Positions 1 through 7,602 are shown, counted from the stretch's first letter. The stretch is 33,805 nucleotides of DNA from Paenibacillus sp. OK003 (GCF_900109515.1 NZ_FOBD01000034.1:1-33805); one strand, 5' to 3'. A program made the numbers and translations. Notes: generated by a model not told the origin, from the letters alone.

Positions 1-20
1 GGATCAAACTCTCCAATAAA
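1..20 (-). rRNA. rrs: 16S rRNA, 5' end only (partial)
   Basis: The reverse complement of the first 20 bases reads TTTATTGGAGAGTTTGATCC, the conserved 5' start of bacterial 16S rRNA (the 27F primer region). The gene runs off the left edge, so only its first ~20 nt are present. The mature 5' end is approximate. Confidence 0.93.
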
Positions 21-218
21 GTATTGAAAAGAGCGATAAGCTCATTTTGAAACTGACGAGATTAAAAATCTCATTTATTTTGCTTTGAAATCATAAAGTC
101 CGAAGACGTGTACCGATTTCTCAGCGTCGATCTTGCAAGCAAGATCGTTACTCACTCGTTGTTCAGTTTTCAAAGATCAAACTTGTTTGATTGCCGCGTG
201 TTGTTCACCTCAGCAACT
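21..218 (-). other. rRNA operon leader with boxA-like antiterminator and hairpin
   Basis: This is transcribed leader between the rrn promoters and 16S. On the minus strand, positions 179-165 read TGATCTTTGAAAACT, matching the boxA-type antitermination sequence in Bacillales rRNA leaders. Positions 129-146 form a perfect hairpin with arms GATCTTGC/GCAAGATC and a 2-nt centre. The leader role is inferred from its position and from family knowledge of rrn leaders. Confidence 0.75.
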
Positions 219-223
219 CTTAT

Positions 224-252
224 ATCTTATCACGTCCGAACCAACTTTGCAA
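224..252 (-). promoter_or_regulatory. rrn promoter P2 (proximal)
   Basis: On the minus strand a -35 TTGCAA (252-247) is followed by a 17-nt spacer and a -10 TAAGAT (229-224). The predicted start is near 217, about 200 nt before 16S. The -35 departs from TTGACA, which is common in strongly regulated rrn promoters. Confidence 0.7.
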
Positions 253-333
253 GCTCTTTTTTCAAGTTTCTTTCGAAGCTTATTTCATTCGCTTGCCGCA
301 CCGTGTTTCTCGTGTTTTCTTGGCCGGAATTAG

Positions 334-362
334 AATATACCATGTACAGATTCGGAACGCAA
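334..362 (-). promoter_or_regulatory. rrn promoter P1 (distal)
   Basis: On the minus strand a -35 TTGCGT (362-357) is followed by a 17-nt spacer and a -10 TATATT (339-334). It lies 110 bp upstream of P2, giving the tandem layout known for Bacillales rRNA operons. Confidence 0.6.
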
Positions 363-713
363 GCCTTATTTTCAAAAAAATTTAGAACCACATTCTCCAT
401 CAGATAATCTACAATCTCTTTCTTCTATAGTAGAGCCCTCGTATATGTACCCAATGCTCCTTAAGTAAAAAGAAAGCCACGCTCAACCAAACATTATTAC
501 TCTATAAAGCTAACTTCACCCTCCATCCGTTCAGAAGTAAAGAAGTGCACCCAACAACCATTAGCCAGGGAAGTACTCATACCTATCTTCACTCCGTTGA
601 AGATCGTATGGATGAGTCTGACCCTGGCTCTTATATAACCTTACATTATATGATTAGACCTTACCTTCTATATAAGCATGAATTCATCCGAACAAGAAAT
701 ATCTATACAACCG
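363..713. other. intergenic region between rocF and the rRNA promoters
   Basis: I see no convincing gene in these 351 bp. The notable content is a long imperfect inverted repeat at 563-629, listed separately. No classic hairpin-plus-T-run terminator for the rocF transcript is evident. Confidence 0.6.
563..629. repeat. long imperfect inverted repeat (hairpin)
   Basis: The outer arms match perfectly over AGCCAGGG and CCCTGGCT. The inner arms match over ATCTTC and GAAGAT around an 8-nt loop (591-598), and the middle also pairs ACTCAT with ATGAGT. No T-run follows on either strand, so it is not a standard intrinsic terminator. It could be a structured 3' UTR end for rocF or an extragenic palindrome. 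Confidence 0.6.
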
Positions 714-1682
714 TTATAAGATCCGTTTACCCAGCAATGAAGCAATCAGTTCTACTCCAAGGCGGGCCGTATGCCTGTTCTGATCAAATAGCGGATTAAC
801 TTCCACCAGATCCATGGACGTGACTCGATTGGTAGAAGCGAGCAGCTCCAGTGCGAAATGAGCTTCACGGTAATTCAATCCCCCTGGTACCGGCGTACCC
901 ACACCCGGAGCCTCACGCGGATCAAGACAATCCATATCAAAGCTAATATGAATACCATCTGTTCCTTCCCCGACTACAGCCAGCGCCTGTTCAACAACCT
1001 GTTGTATACCTAACCGATCAATATCATGCATTGTAAAGCTCTTAATGCCAAGGGCTCGGATCTGTTCCTTTTCATACACATCCAGATCACGTAAGCCAAT
1101 GTAGACCAGATTGGAAGGATTAACGAACGACCCTGCACCCGGAATATGAGACAAGTTAAATGCAGAATGCCCCAAAGCGGCAGCAACACTCATCCCATGC
1201 ATATTTCCAGACAGACTACGCTCTTCTGTGTTCAAATCCGCATGGGCATCAAACCAGATCACACCTAGATTGGAATAATGCGCAGACACCCCAGCAAGAG
1301 AACCTATAGCTACACTGTGATCCCCACCCAGAACAAGCGGAAAAGCACCTCCCGCTATCGCCCCAGACACTTCATTGCACACTCGCTCACTCACCTGTCT
1401 AACCTCGGATAAATATTTCACACGGTTTCGTTCAATTGGAGCAACAGACTCTGAGGGACAATCTACACGGATCTCTTTTGATACATTTAACCCAAGGCTT
1501 GCAATTTCACGTTTCAATCCTGCAGTAATGAGTTCATCCGGACCTAGCTCAGCACCACCTCGCGCCCCACCTAATCCAAAAGGAACTTTAATGATAGCAA
1601 CGTCATGATGACGTAAAAGCAATTGGCTCGTTTCATTAGAAGCATTCAGCGTTCCTGCAGATTCAATATCATTGTTTTCCAT
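714..1682 (-). CDS. rocF: arginase (ureohydrolase family)
   Basis: Hydrolyses L-arginine to ornithine and urea in the cytoplasm, with a binuclear manganese centre. Family metal-binding motifs are all present: GGDHS at residues 119-123 (His122), DAHADLN at 145-151, and SFDMDCLDP at 247-255 (Asp249, Asp251). The substrate loop SGNMHGM is at 158-164. At 322 residues it is about 20-25 longer than typical bacillar arginases, because of a polar N-terminal extension (residues 1-25). AAGGAG lies 9 nt before the ATG and supports this start. It follows rocD by 53 bp with no visible terminator, so the two are probably co-transcribed: arginase makes ornithine and RocD consumes it. Confidence 0.93.
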   Translation of the reverse strand: MENNDIESAGTLNASNETSQLLLRHHDVAIIKVPFGLGGARGGAELGPDELITAGLKREIASLGLNVSKEIRVDCPSESVAPIERNRVKYLSEVRQVSERVCNEVSGAIAGGAFPLVLGGDHSVAIGSLAGVSAHYSNLGVIWFDAHADLNTEERSLSGNMHGMSVAAALGHSAFNLSHIPGAGSFVNPSNLVYIGLRDLDVYEKEQIRALGIKSFTMHDIDRLGIQQVVEQALAVVGEGTDGIHISFDMDCLDPREAPGVGTPVPGGLNYREAHFALELLASTNRVTSMDLVEVNPLFDQNRHTARLGVELIASLLGKRIL

Positions 1683-1735
1683 GTAGGTCAGCTCCTTCGC
1701 TGCATATATGAAGTAATCAAAGAATGAAATATTTA

Positions 1736-2929
1736 TCAGTCACCCAACACCTGAGTAATTCGCTCCAACGCCCAGTCGATCTCAACCTCTGTAATGGTAA
1801 GTGGCGGCGCAAAACGGATCGTTGTCTCATGAGTTTCTTTACAGAGCAATCCAACAGACATTAATTTCTCACAATAAGGACGTGCAGGTACATGCAGATC
1901 AACACCGATGAACAATCCTCTACCTCGAATCTCACGCACAGCTGAACTGCGAACTCCCTGAAGCTGTTTCATAAAATAATTCCCCAGACGCTCCGAGCGC
2001 TCTGCAAGCTTCTCATCTTCCAGAACTTCCAGTGCTGCGACAGCCACGGCACAAGCGAGTGGGTTCCCCCCGAATGTGGAGCCATGAGAACCCGGTTCAA
2101 ACAAATCCAGTATTTCCGCATTAGCAGCAATAGCCGAGATGGGCATCATTCCTCCACCCAGTGCCTTACCCATAATCCAGATATCAGGCTCAACCCCCTC
2201 CCAGTCAGAGGCAAATCGGCGTCCCGTTCGTCCGAATCCGGTCTGAATCTCATCCGCCACGGTCAACACCCGATGCTGTCTGCACAGCGTAAAGGCTTCC
2301 GCAAGATATCCTTCTGGCGGGATGACAATACCAGCTTCCCCCTGAATGGGTTCCACAAGGAAAGCGGCCGTGTTCGGTGTAATCGCAAGCTTAAGCGCTT
2401 CAATGTCACCATAAGGAATGATTTTGAATCCGGGCGTAAAAGGCCCAAAGTCTTTTTTATACTCTTCTGAAGATGAGAAAGAGGTGACCGTCAGTGTTCT
2501 TCCATGAAAATTTCCCGAGCATACGATGATTTCAGCTTGATTCTCCGGTACACCCTTGCAGCGATATGCCCATCTTCGCACTGCTTTCACGGCTGTTTCA
2601 ACCGCTTCAGCTCCCGTGTTCATGGCCAGAATTTTGGGTTTGCCCGTAAATTGCGAGAGCTTCTGATAGAAAAGTGATGCCGCACTGCTGTGAAATGCCC
2701 GTGATGTTAATGTTACCCGATCTGCCTGATCCTTCAGTGCCTGAATAATCGCTGGATGTCTGTGCCCATGATTTAATGCCGAATATGCACTTAACATATC
2801 CATATAACGGTGACCTTCCGGATCTTCGACCCATACTCCCTCCGCCTGCTCAATAACGATCGGGAGCGGATGATAATTAGGTGCAGCGTAACGTACCGAC
2901 CAATCCATTAACATTTTTGAATCTGACAT
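1736..2929 (-). CDS. rocD: ornithine aminotransferase
   Basis: PLP-dependent class III aminotransferase that moves the delta-amino group of ornithine to 2-oxoglutarate, giving glutamate semialdehyde in arginine breakdown. With the ATG at 2929 the protein has 397 residues, the normal length. TGAEA (105-109), GNFHGRT (139-145), VADEIQTGFGRTG (Asp226) and the PLP lysine in MGKALGGG (Lys255) are visible. A longer reading frame opens at 3001, but it would run through the promoter and operator at 2952-2980, so I reject it. GGGAG lies just before the chosen ATG and GAGGGG further up. It precedes rocF and has its own promoter, separate from the upstream transporter genes. Confidence 0.94.
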   Translation of the reverse strand: MSDSKMLMDWSVRYAAPNYHPLPIVIEQAEGVWVEDPEGHRYMDMLSAYSALNHGHRHPAIIQALKDQADRVTLTSRAFHSSAASLFYQKLSQFTGKPKILAMNTGAEAVETAVKAVRRWAYRCKGVPENQAEIIVCSGNFHGRTLTVTSFSSSEEYKKDFGPFTPGFKIIPYGDIEALKLAITPNTAAFLVEPIQGEAGIVIPPEGYLAEAFTLCRQHRVLTVADEIQTGFGRTGRRFASDWEGVEPDIWIMGKALGGGMMPISAIAANAEILDLFEPGSHGSTFGGNPLACAVAVAALEVLEDEKLAERSERLGNYFMKQLQGVRSSAVREIRGRGLFIGVDLHVPARPYCEKLMSVGLLCKETHETTIRFAPPLTITEVEIDWALERITQVLGD

Positions 2930-2951
2930 ATACTCCCAGCACCCCTCTTTG

Positions 2952-2980
2952 ATTATATTGTATACAAAATACAATATCAA
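2952..2980 (-). promoter_or_regulatory. rocD promoter with overlapping operator
   Basis: On the minus strand -35 TTGATA (2980-2975), an exact 17-nt spacer and a perfect -10 TATAAT (2957-2952) form a near-consensus sigma-A promoter. Its predicted start is near 2945, leaving only ~16 nt of leader. A perfect inverted repeat with arms ATATTGTAT/ATACAATAT (2955-2963 and 2969-2977, 5-nt centre) covers the whole spacer, and the nested decamer TTGTATACAA sits at 2958-2967. A protein bound here would block RNA polymerase. The divergent GntR regulator is the likely ligand, by inference. Confidence 0.8.
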
Positions 2981-3067
2981 TGTATGCTTCGCCACGACCA
3001 TTTACGACTCCTGCTCACTTTTTCCGCTATCACCTAATTCCACTAACTCGTAGAATCCGTATGCACG

Positions 3068-3727
3068 TTATCGGGATGATATGGAAAGTCTGCGTTCCAG
3101 CCAGGTGAGCAGGTTGGCCAACGTAAATGTAATCACAAAATAGAGGGCAGCAGCAACAAGGAGCGGGGCAAGCGGTTGGAAGGTAACCCCCTGAACGGCT
3201 CTAGCCGTGTAGATAATCTCAGCAATCCCGATCATGGAAACAAGCGAGGAATCTTTAATGATAATAATGAATTCATTGCCGATCGCTGGAAGCATGTTAC
3301 GAAAGGCCTGCGGCAGTATAATGTAGCGAAGCGTCATGCCATGAGACATCCCAAGAGAACGCGAAGCTTCAGTCTGTCCTTTATCGATTGCCTGAATCCC
3401 AGCCCGGAATACCTCGGCCATGTATGCCGAACTGTTCATAGTCAGCGCGACCACCCCCGACATAAATGCGGATAGGTTCACACCGATTACGGTCAGACCA
3501 TAATGAATAATGAGAATTTGCACCAACATCGGTGTACCGCGAATGAGTTCAATATACACCGTTGCTACGAATTTGATAGGCCATACTCGTGATATACGCA
3601 GCAGTGCCACCATAACCCCCAGTAATGTGCCAAACAAGACCCCAAAGAAGGAAAGCTCTAACGTTACCCACGCGCTACGCGCATAATCCTGCCAATGTTC
3701 CGATAGAAAGGAGAAATCTAAATTCAA
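3068..3727 (-). CDS. polar amino acid ABC transporter permease
   Basis: Membrane subunit of a polar-amino-acid uptake ABC transporter (HisM/GlnP/ArtQ type), 219 residues, with several hydrophobic segments from about residue 20 to 210. The family EAA-like coupling loop is visible as EASRSLGMSHGMTLRYIILPQA (in two parts, around residues 120-141), and the start has the usual short N-terminus ending in a first membrane span. It follows the binding-protein gene by 23 bp, so both form one transcript. The genomic context with arginase and ornithine aminotransferase suggests arginine or ornithine as substrate. No ATPase gene lies beside it, which is unusual for this family. Confidence 0.92.
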   Translation of the reverse strand: MNLDFSFLSEHWQDYARSAWVTLELSFFGVLFGTLLGVMVALLRISRVWPIKFVATVYIELIRGTPMLVQILIIHYGLTVIGVNLSAFMSGVVALTMNSSAYMAEVFRAGIQAIDKGQTEASRSLGMSHGMTLRYIILPQAFRNMLPAIGNEFIIIIKDSSLVSMIGIAEIIYTARAVQGVTFQPLAPLLVAAALYFVITFTLANLLTWLERRLSISSR

Positions 3728-3750
3728 GGCATATCCCTCACTCGCCCGGT

Positions 3751-4572
3751 TTATTCGCCTAACATCTCATTCGCTTCAATAACGAAGCGATCGATATCTC
3801 CGCTCGTTTTGAGCTTCTCCAGCGTACTGTTGATCTGATCAACGAGATCCTGGTTGCCTTTTTTCACGGCGATTGCCGATCCTCCCTCATCCTCTGCCTG
3901 ATCAATCTTCACGTTTGCAACAACCAGTCCCTCCTGGTTTTTTACATACTGCTGCGCAACCGGCTTCTCCAGAATCAGCGCATCTACCCGCCCGGTCTGC
4001 AATTCAAGAATCAATTCGGGAATTTTGGCAAGAGAAGTAAGTTTGGCACCTTGAATGTCCTGAGCAATGCCTTCCTGAATGGAGCTTTTCTGCACACCCA
4101 CCTGCTTACCCGACAAATTATCCAGTGAGGCTATCGATTCGCCTTCGTCAGCTCTAACGAGTACAGCCTGTTCTGCATAGTAGTAGATATCCGTAAAATC
4201 AACGTTCTTCTTTCGCTCTTCTGTAGGTGTTAAACCTGATATCACAAAATCAACCTTGTCCGTGCTGAGCGCCATAAGCAAACCATCAAAATCCATATCC
4301 TCAATCTTCAGCTCAGCTCCCATGTCCGCAGCAATCGCCTTGGCAATCTCAATGTCAAAACCAACAATAGTGTCTTTGCCATTAATGCTTTTGTGAAATT
4401 CATAAGGTGCGTAGTCTGCACTGGTGCCAAGTACGATTACTTTCTTCTCTGCGCCACCACTCTCCGAGGATGGAGAAGGTTCCGATCCGGCCCCCGTCGT
4501 TTGTTCCTGCCCACAAGCCGACATGATTACTACCATTAACAACAGCATCATTGGCAAAAGCACTCTTTTCAC
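3751..4572 (-). CDS. amino acid-binding lipoprotein (SBP family 3)
   Basis: Extracellular solute-binding protein of an amino-acid ABC importer, 273 residues. The N-terminus has a positively charged start, a hydrophobic core and a lipobox ending MSAC, so Cys20 should be lipidated after signal peptidase II cleavage. A Ser/Glu-rich linker follows to about residue 43. The mature domain resembles family-3 binding proteins: TSADYAPYEF near the start, then GFDIEIAKAIA, and DFVISGLTPTEERKK. First gene of the transport pair, with an upstream TTGTATACAA decamer at 4617-4626. Substrate is inferred as arginine/ornithine from the roc genes downstream; the sequence alone does not settle it. Confidence 0.92.
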   Translation of the reverse strand: MKRVLLPMMLLLMVVIMSACGQEQTTGAGSEPSPSSESGGAEKKVIVLGTSADYAPYEFHKSINGKDTIVGFDIEIAKAIAADMGAELKIEDMDFDGLLMALSTDKVDFVISGLTPTEERKKNVDFTDIYYYAEQAVLVRADEGESIASLDNLSGKQVGVQKSSIQEGIAQDIQGAKLTSLAKIPELILELQTGRVDALILEKPVAQQYVKNQEGLVVANVKIDQAEDEGGSAIAVKKGNQDLVDQINSTLEKLKTSGDIDRFVIEANEMLGE

Positions 4573-4616
4573 TCAACATACCCCTGTTCTGTTTTGGAAT
4601 GATAAAGGCATATAAC

Positions 4617-4626
4617 TTGTATACAA
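4617..4626. promoter_or_regulatory. second TTGTATACAA operator, upstream of transporter genes
   Basis: The perfect decamer palindrome TTGTATACAA lies 45 bp upstream of the binding-protein start. It is identical to the core of the rocD operator (2958-2967). A further related ACAATAT half-site follows at 4637-4643. I could not place an unambiguous -35/-10 pair here. A partial copy, TTGTATGGCAA, lies at 4681-4691, nearer the gntR gene. Confidence 0.6.
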
Positions 4627-4643
4627 TATACACAAGACAATAT

Positions 4644-4900
4644 ATGGGCTTTAATGTAAGTAATACTAACAAACAATCTGTTGTATGGCAATGAATTTGA
4701 CACAATTATGCGCTATAATTCCATAATACGTAATTTTTTTAACATGGAACTAACACCATTTTAGATCATTAAGATTGCTTGCCCAACTCTCCCCTCGGTG
4801 TTAAGATGATAAAAACTTGAAACTCCCGAACGGCGCACCATTACAGGGCTCACACCCTCATACATCCAATCATCACTATATATAGAAGGGGGGATTCGGT
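4644..4900. other. divergent intergenic region between transporter and gntR
   Basis: This contains a TTGACA at 4697-4702 and a TATAAT at 4713-4718. They are only ~10 nt apart, so they are not a standard pair, although either could belong to the gntR promoter. No small gene or RNA is recognisable here. Confidence 0.4.
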
Positions 4901-5545
4901 ATGGAGGCACCCAAATACCGGTCCTTGAAAGATCACGTTTACGATTATATCGCGCAGAAAATTCAAGACGGGACTCTGCTCCCCAATCAGAAGATTAATG
5001 AAGCAGAGATTTGCAAAAAGCTGGACATCAGCCGCACACCTACTCGGGAAGCCTTATTTCAACTCACTTCTGACAATCTTCTGCAATATATCCCACGCAG
5101 GGGATTTATCGTCGCTCCTTTTGACGCTGGCAAAAAACTCGAATTCTCGCAGGCCATCGGTGCGCTTGAGGCACTTGCTGCTACACTTGCAGTAGACCAC
5201 CTCAAACCGTCTGAGCTCCTGGAGATGGAAGCCCTTGTTGCACGAATGGATGAAGATATCACCCAGCTTGATTTGGCTGCTTACAGCAAGAATCAATATC
5301 AATTTCATAACCTGTACATCCAGCGTTGCGGTAACGCCACTGTCATCGAGATGTTAAATACGCTGAAAAACAGCTTTATTCGCCAGTCGTATGTTAGCGA
5401 CAATAAGCCGAAGCTATCCAGTGTGCTTAATGAAGTAAATGAAGAACATCGCCAAATTCTAAGCGCTTTTCGAGCCAAGGATAAACCGCAACTGGAAGCT
5501 CTGATGAAGCACCACTGGCGCATTATCGACAATGATATGCTGTAA
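4901..5545 (+). CDS. GntR-family (FCD/FadR-type) transcriptional regulator
   Basis: DNA-binding regulator, 214 residues. The N-terminal winged helix (about residues 7-72) carries typical GntR features: VYDYIAQKIQDGTLLPNQKINEAE (in two parts) and a recognition helix around DISRTPTREALFQL. The rest (about 80-210) is an all-helical FCD-type effector domain containing acidic and histidine residues (for example HNLYIQ and EEHRQI) in positions where this family binds metal and carboxylates. AAGGGGGG lies 7 nt before the ATG. Divergent from the transporter/roc genes, whose promoters share TTGTATACAA. It probably controls them, taking the place of the RocR/SigL system known in Bacillus subtilis; this is an inference. 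Confidence 0.9.
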   Translation: MEAPKYRSLKDHVYDYIAQKIQDGTLLPNQKINEAEICKKLDISRTPTREALFQLTSDNLLQYIPRRGFIVAPFDAGKKLEFSQAIGALEALAATLAVDHLKPSELLEMEALVARMDEDITQLDLAAYSKNQYQFHNLYIQRCGNATVIEMLNTLKNSFIRQSYVSDNKPKLSSVLNEVNEEHRQILSAFRAKDKPQLEALMKHHWRIIDNDML

Positions 5546-5617
5546 TCGTTTCAGCCAAAATCTCGTGTGAACAATCTTAATCACTCACTGGATTGGATTT
5601 AGATTCCGAGAACAAAG

Positions 5618-5653
5618 AAAAAGCAACCCACTTTAGATTGGGTTGCTTTTTTA
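5618..5653. terminator. bidirectional intrinsic terminator
   Basis: The 8-bp stem GCAACCCA (5623-5630) / TGGGTTGC (5639-5646) is followed by a T-run on the plus strand and preceded by an A-rich tract, so it can end both gntR and the convergent methyltransferase transcript. Confidence 0.85.
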
Positions 5654-5723
5654 GATGTCAGGTTTAGCACCAGCCAACTTTTTTATATGCATTAATGGAG
5701 TACCCTCTCCACCAACAGGTATC

Positions 5724-6464
5724 TTACTCTTTCTGTTTACTGTCGGGATCCATTGATGACTTTGCTTCAAAAACCGCATAACCCAGTCTTTTTCCGTATC
5801 TCGCAAGCAAACGATCATTGGTGCGACCCATGCGCTGCACTTGCTCATCCTCAAACAAGCTCATATCCATCTCCCGATGAGGATCATGATCCACGCCCCA
5901 TTTTCCCATTGAACGAGACTGTTCCTTAACCAAGACTTCAGTAAATCCACACTGTCTGAGACGTTTCTTCCATGTGGTCATGGTTGCCAGTGTCCTTATT
6001 CCGTAAAATTGTTTCAGCCTACGGCTCATCACCTCTGTCTTCCTTCCGGATAATACCATCTCCCGATCAATGAAGAGACCACCTGGCTTCAATACTCGCT
6101 TATATTCCGCAAGGGTACTTCGCCATTGGGTGAAGATAGTGACGGACTCCACAAATACCACATCAAAATAATGATCCGGAAAAGGTAAGGATTTCACATC
6201 GGCCTGAATAAAACGAATATCCAAGCGCTCCCGTCTTGCGCGTCGCACTGCTTTATCCAACATCTGCCGATTCAGATCAACCGCAGTTACCCGATAACCG
6301 TTTCGAGCCAGATAACAAGCCGTCCTTCCTGTACCGCATCCCACCTCAAGCACCTTACTATGCGCAGGCAGAGACAGCGTATCCAACAGTTGCATCGTTG
6401 CTGTAAACCCTCCCGGATGGGCACTACCTTCTCCAAGCCGGGCCAGCAAATCATGGTAATCCAT
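5724..6464 (-). CDS. class I SAM-dependent methyltransferase
   Basis: Cytoplasmic methyltransferase, 246 residues. SAM-binding motif I reads VLEVGCGTG at 38-46, and motif II ends in AVDLN near residue 60. Motif IV-like DVVFVES and the post-motif LKPGGLFIDRE follow, all in the usual Rossmann order (Methyltransf_11/25 type). The substrate is unknown. GGGAGGGG before the ATG supports the start. The C-terminal ~80 residues include DPHREMDMSLFEDEQ, not a motif I recognise. Converges on gntR through a shared terminator. Confidence 0.88.
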   Translation of the reverse strand: MDYHDLLARLGEGSAHPGGFTATMQLLDTLSLPAHSKVLEVGCGTGRTACYLARNGYRVTAVDLNRQMLDKAVRRARRERLDIRFIQADVKSLPFPDHYFDVVFVESVTIFTQWRSTLAEYKRVLKPGGLFIDREMVLSGRKTEVMSRRLKQFYGIRTLATMTTWKKRLRQCGFTEVLVKEQSRSMGKWGVDHDPHREMDMSLFEDEQVQRMGRTNDRLLARYGKRLGYAVFEAKSSMDPDSKQKE

Positions 6465-6548
6465 GAGATCCCCTCCCTTTTACTCCCTCCAGTGTATGGA
6501 GCAGATATAAAAACGGCTCCTCCCCATCTAATTTCCGGGTACTCGTCC

Positions 6549-6562
6549 ATACCAATTGGTAT
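6549..6562. promoter_or_regulatory. perfect 14-bp palindrome ATACCAATTGGTAT
   Basis: A perfect palindrome 67 bp upstream of the small Gly/Tyr-rich protein gene. It overlaps a possible -35 (TTGGTA, 6556-6561), with a TATACA-like -10 about 15 nt further on. Looks like an operator; the binding protein is unknown. Confidence 0.45.
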
Positions 6563-6628
6563 TCTTTTTACTATGATATACAAACCGTTGAATTCAAGCG
6601 GCAACCGCACCTAATGAGGAGGATTTGC

Positions 6629-6988
6629 ATGTACAGAATTAATCCGGTATGTGAAGAAACGGTTTCTCCGCACGTTGGACGTTCCGTTTGTCTCGTTATG
6701 AACGACGGTAAGCATATGTATGGCACGCTTAGTCAATGTCGTGATGGCAAAGTTTATTTGAACGGATGTTTCGAAGGACCACGGCTGTGTTCAGTCAAAT
6801 CCAAACAGCAACTTGTGAAAAGCAGCAAGAAAAACGCCGTTGCAACAAAGAAAGTTAAATCTTCGGCCTACGGTCCATATGGTTATGGATATGGTGGGGG
6901 TTACGGTGGTTACGGCTATGGAGCTGGAGCAGGGATTGATCTGGCTCTGGTAGCAACCCTGTTTCTGCTGCCATTCCTGTTCATCTAA
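6629..6988 (+). CDS. small Gly/Tyr-rich membrane-tailed protein, unknown function
   Basis: 119 residues. The N-terminal half (about 15-55) contains VGRSVCLVMNDGKHMYGTL and KVYLNG, a pattern like the short beta-barrel of Sm-like or SH3-like folds; this is only a resemblance. A basic Lys/Ser stretch follows, then a low-complexity GYGYGGGYGGYGYG block (about 88-102) and a hydrophobic C-terminal segment ending LLPFLFI that could sit in the membrane. I chose ATG 6629 because GAGGAGG (6616-6622) lies 6 nt upstream. An in-frame ATG at 6614 overlaps that site and is unlikely. It is monocistronic, with a strong terminator. Similar proteins occur in Paenibacillus to my knowledge, but I know of no function. 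Confidence 0.8.
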   Translation: MYRINPVCEETVSPHVGRSVCLVMNDGKHMYGTLSQCRDGKVYLNGCFEGPRLCSVKSKQQLVKSSKKNAVATKKVKSSAYGPYGYGYGGGYGGYGYGAGAGIDLALVATLFLLPFLFI

Positions 6989-6996
6989 AATCTCTA

Positions 6997-7045
6997 AACA
7001 AACAAAGAACCTTCTTGCTTCATGCAAGAAGGCTCTTTGTTTGAC
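6997..7045 (+). terminator. intrinsic terminator of the small Gly/Tyr-rich gene
   Basis: A long stem pairs AAACAAAGA-CCTTCTTGC (7000-7018) with GCAAGAAGG-TCTTTGTTT (7024-7042) around a 5-nt loop, starting ~10 nt after the stop codon. Only short T-runs follow, but the stem is very strong. Confidence 0.8.
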
Positions 7046-7123
7046 ATTTATCGTTAATTCAAACCATAGATCCAAGTAAACACATTATTGTAAATCGGAT
7101 GTATTAATTGAAAAAAAAGATAT

Positions 7124-7152
7124 AAAAAAAGGCATTCGCCAAAACGAATGCC
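7124..7152 (-). terminator. intrinsic terminator, minus strand (second in tandem)
   Basis: Stem GGCATTCG (7131-7138) / CGAATGCC (7145-7152), followed on the minus strand by a 7-T run at 7130-7124 and more T further on. It backs up the terminator at 7206-7230 after ydjO. Confidence 0.8.
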
Positions 7153-7205
7153 GGGAACTTCATATTTAATACCCTTACCTTTGTACAAGATGTCAGGTTC
7201 AACTT

Positions 7206-7230
7206 AAAAAAAAACACCTCGTTAGAGGCG
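7206..7230 (-). terminator. intrinsic terminator of ydjO
   Basis: On the minus strand a CGCCTC/GAGGTG stem with a 4-nt loop (7230-7215) runs straight into a 9-T tract (7214-7206), 12 bp after the ydjO stop. Confidence 0.85.
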
Positions 7231-7241
7231 GGTAAGCTATG

Positions 7242-7469
7242 TTAAATCCGATTTCCTTTAGGCATCGTTTTAAGATTACTATTCGAATTCTCAAGCAATG
7301 GTAGCATCCTAGTCGTGCTGACCATCTCAGAAGCACATATCGGACAAGTAGGTACGTTATCAAACGCAAAATTGTCCCGCATCCATCCTTTGCACGTATC
7401 ACTCGTACATTCCCAGATTGCCGCATCAGCTTGTGGAATCTCTTCCAACGGTTTTTTGCGATTATACAT
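7242..7469 (-). CDS. ydjO: cold-inducible YdjO-like zinc-ribbon protein
   Basis: 75-residue protein matching the YdjO family of Bacillales. The start MYNRKKPLEEIPQ is characteristic, and four cysteines in the arrangement CTSDTC and CPIC form a likely zinc ribbon (Cys21, Cys26, Cys42, Cys45). WMRDNFAF lies between them. AAAGGGGG is 8 nt before the ATG. Bacillus subtilis YdjO is reported as cold-inducible; its molecular role is unknown. Placed directly downstream of a cold-shock protein gene on the same strand, though separated from it by a terminator. Confidence 0.88.
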   Translation of the reverse strand: MYNRKKPLEEIPQADAAIWECTSDTCKGWMRDNFAFDNVPTCPICASEMVSTTRMLPLLENSNSNLKTMPKGNRI

Positions 7470-7602
7470 GACTTCTACCCCCTTTGTTATGGAAAAACAT
7501 CTAATCCGACGTTATTTCACAGAAGCCACTACTTAGCGGAAGTTTTGTCCCGTCCGGACTTCTGTCTCGACAACTATTGGGCCGACTTTCATTATAACTG
7601 CT

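Noticed and set aside
363..560. Open frames of 60-100 codons near the left edge
   Set aside because: They lie in rRNA leader/promoter sequence, with atypical composition and no ribosome binding sites.
2930..3001. Extended N-terminus of rocD (start at 3001)
   Set aside because: It would translate through a near-consensus promoter and operator, has no ribosome binding site, and family members start near 2929.
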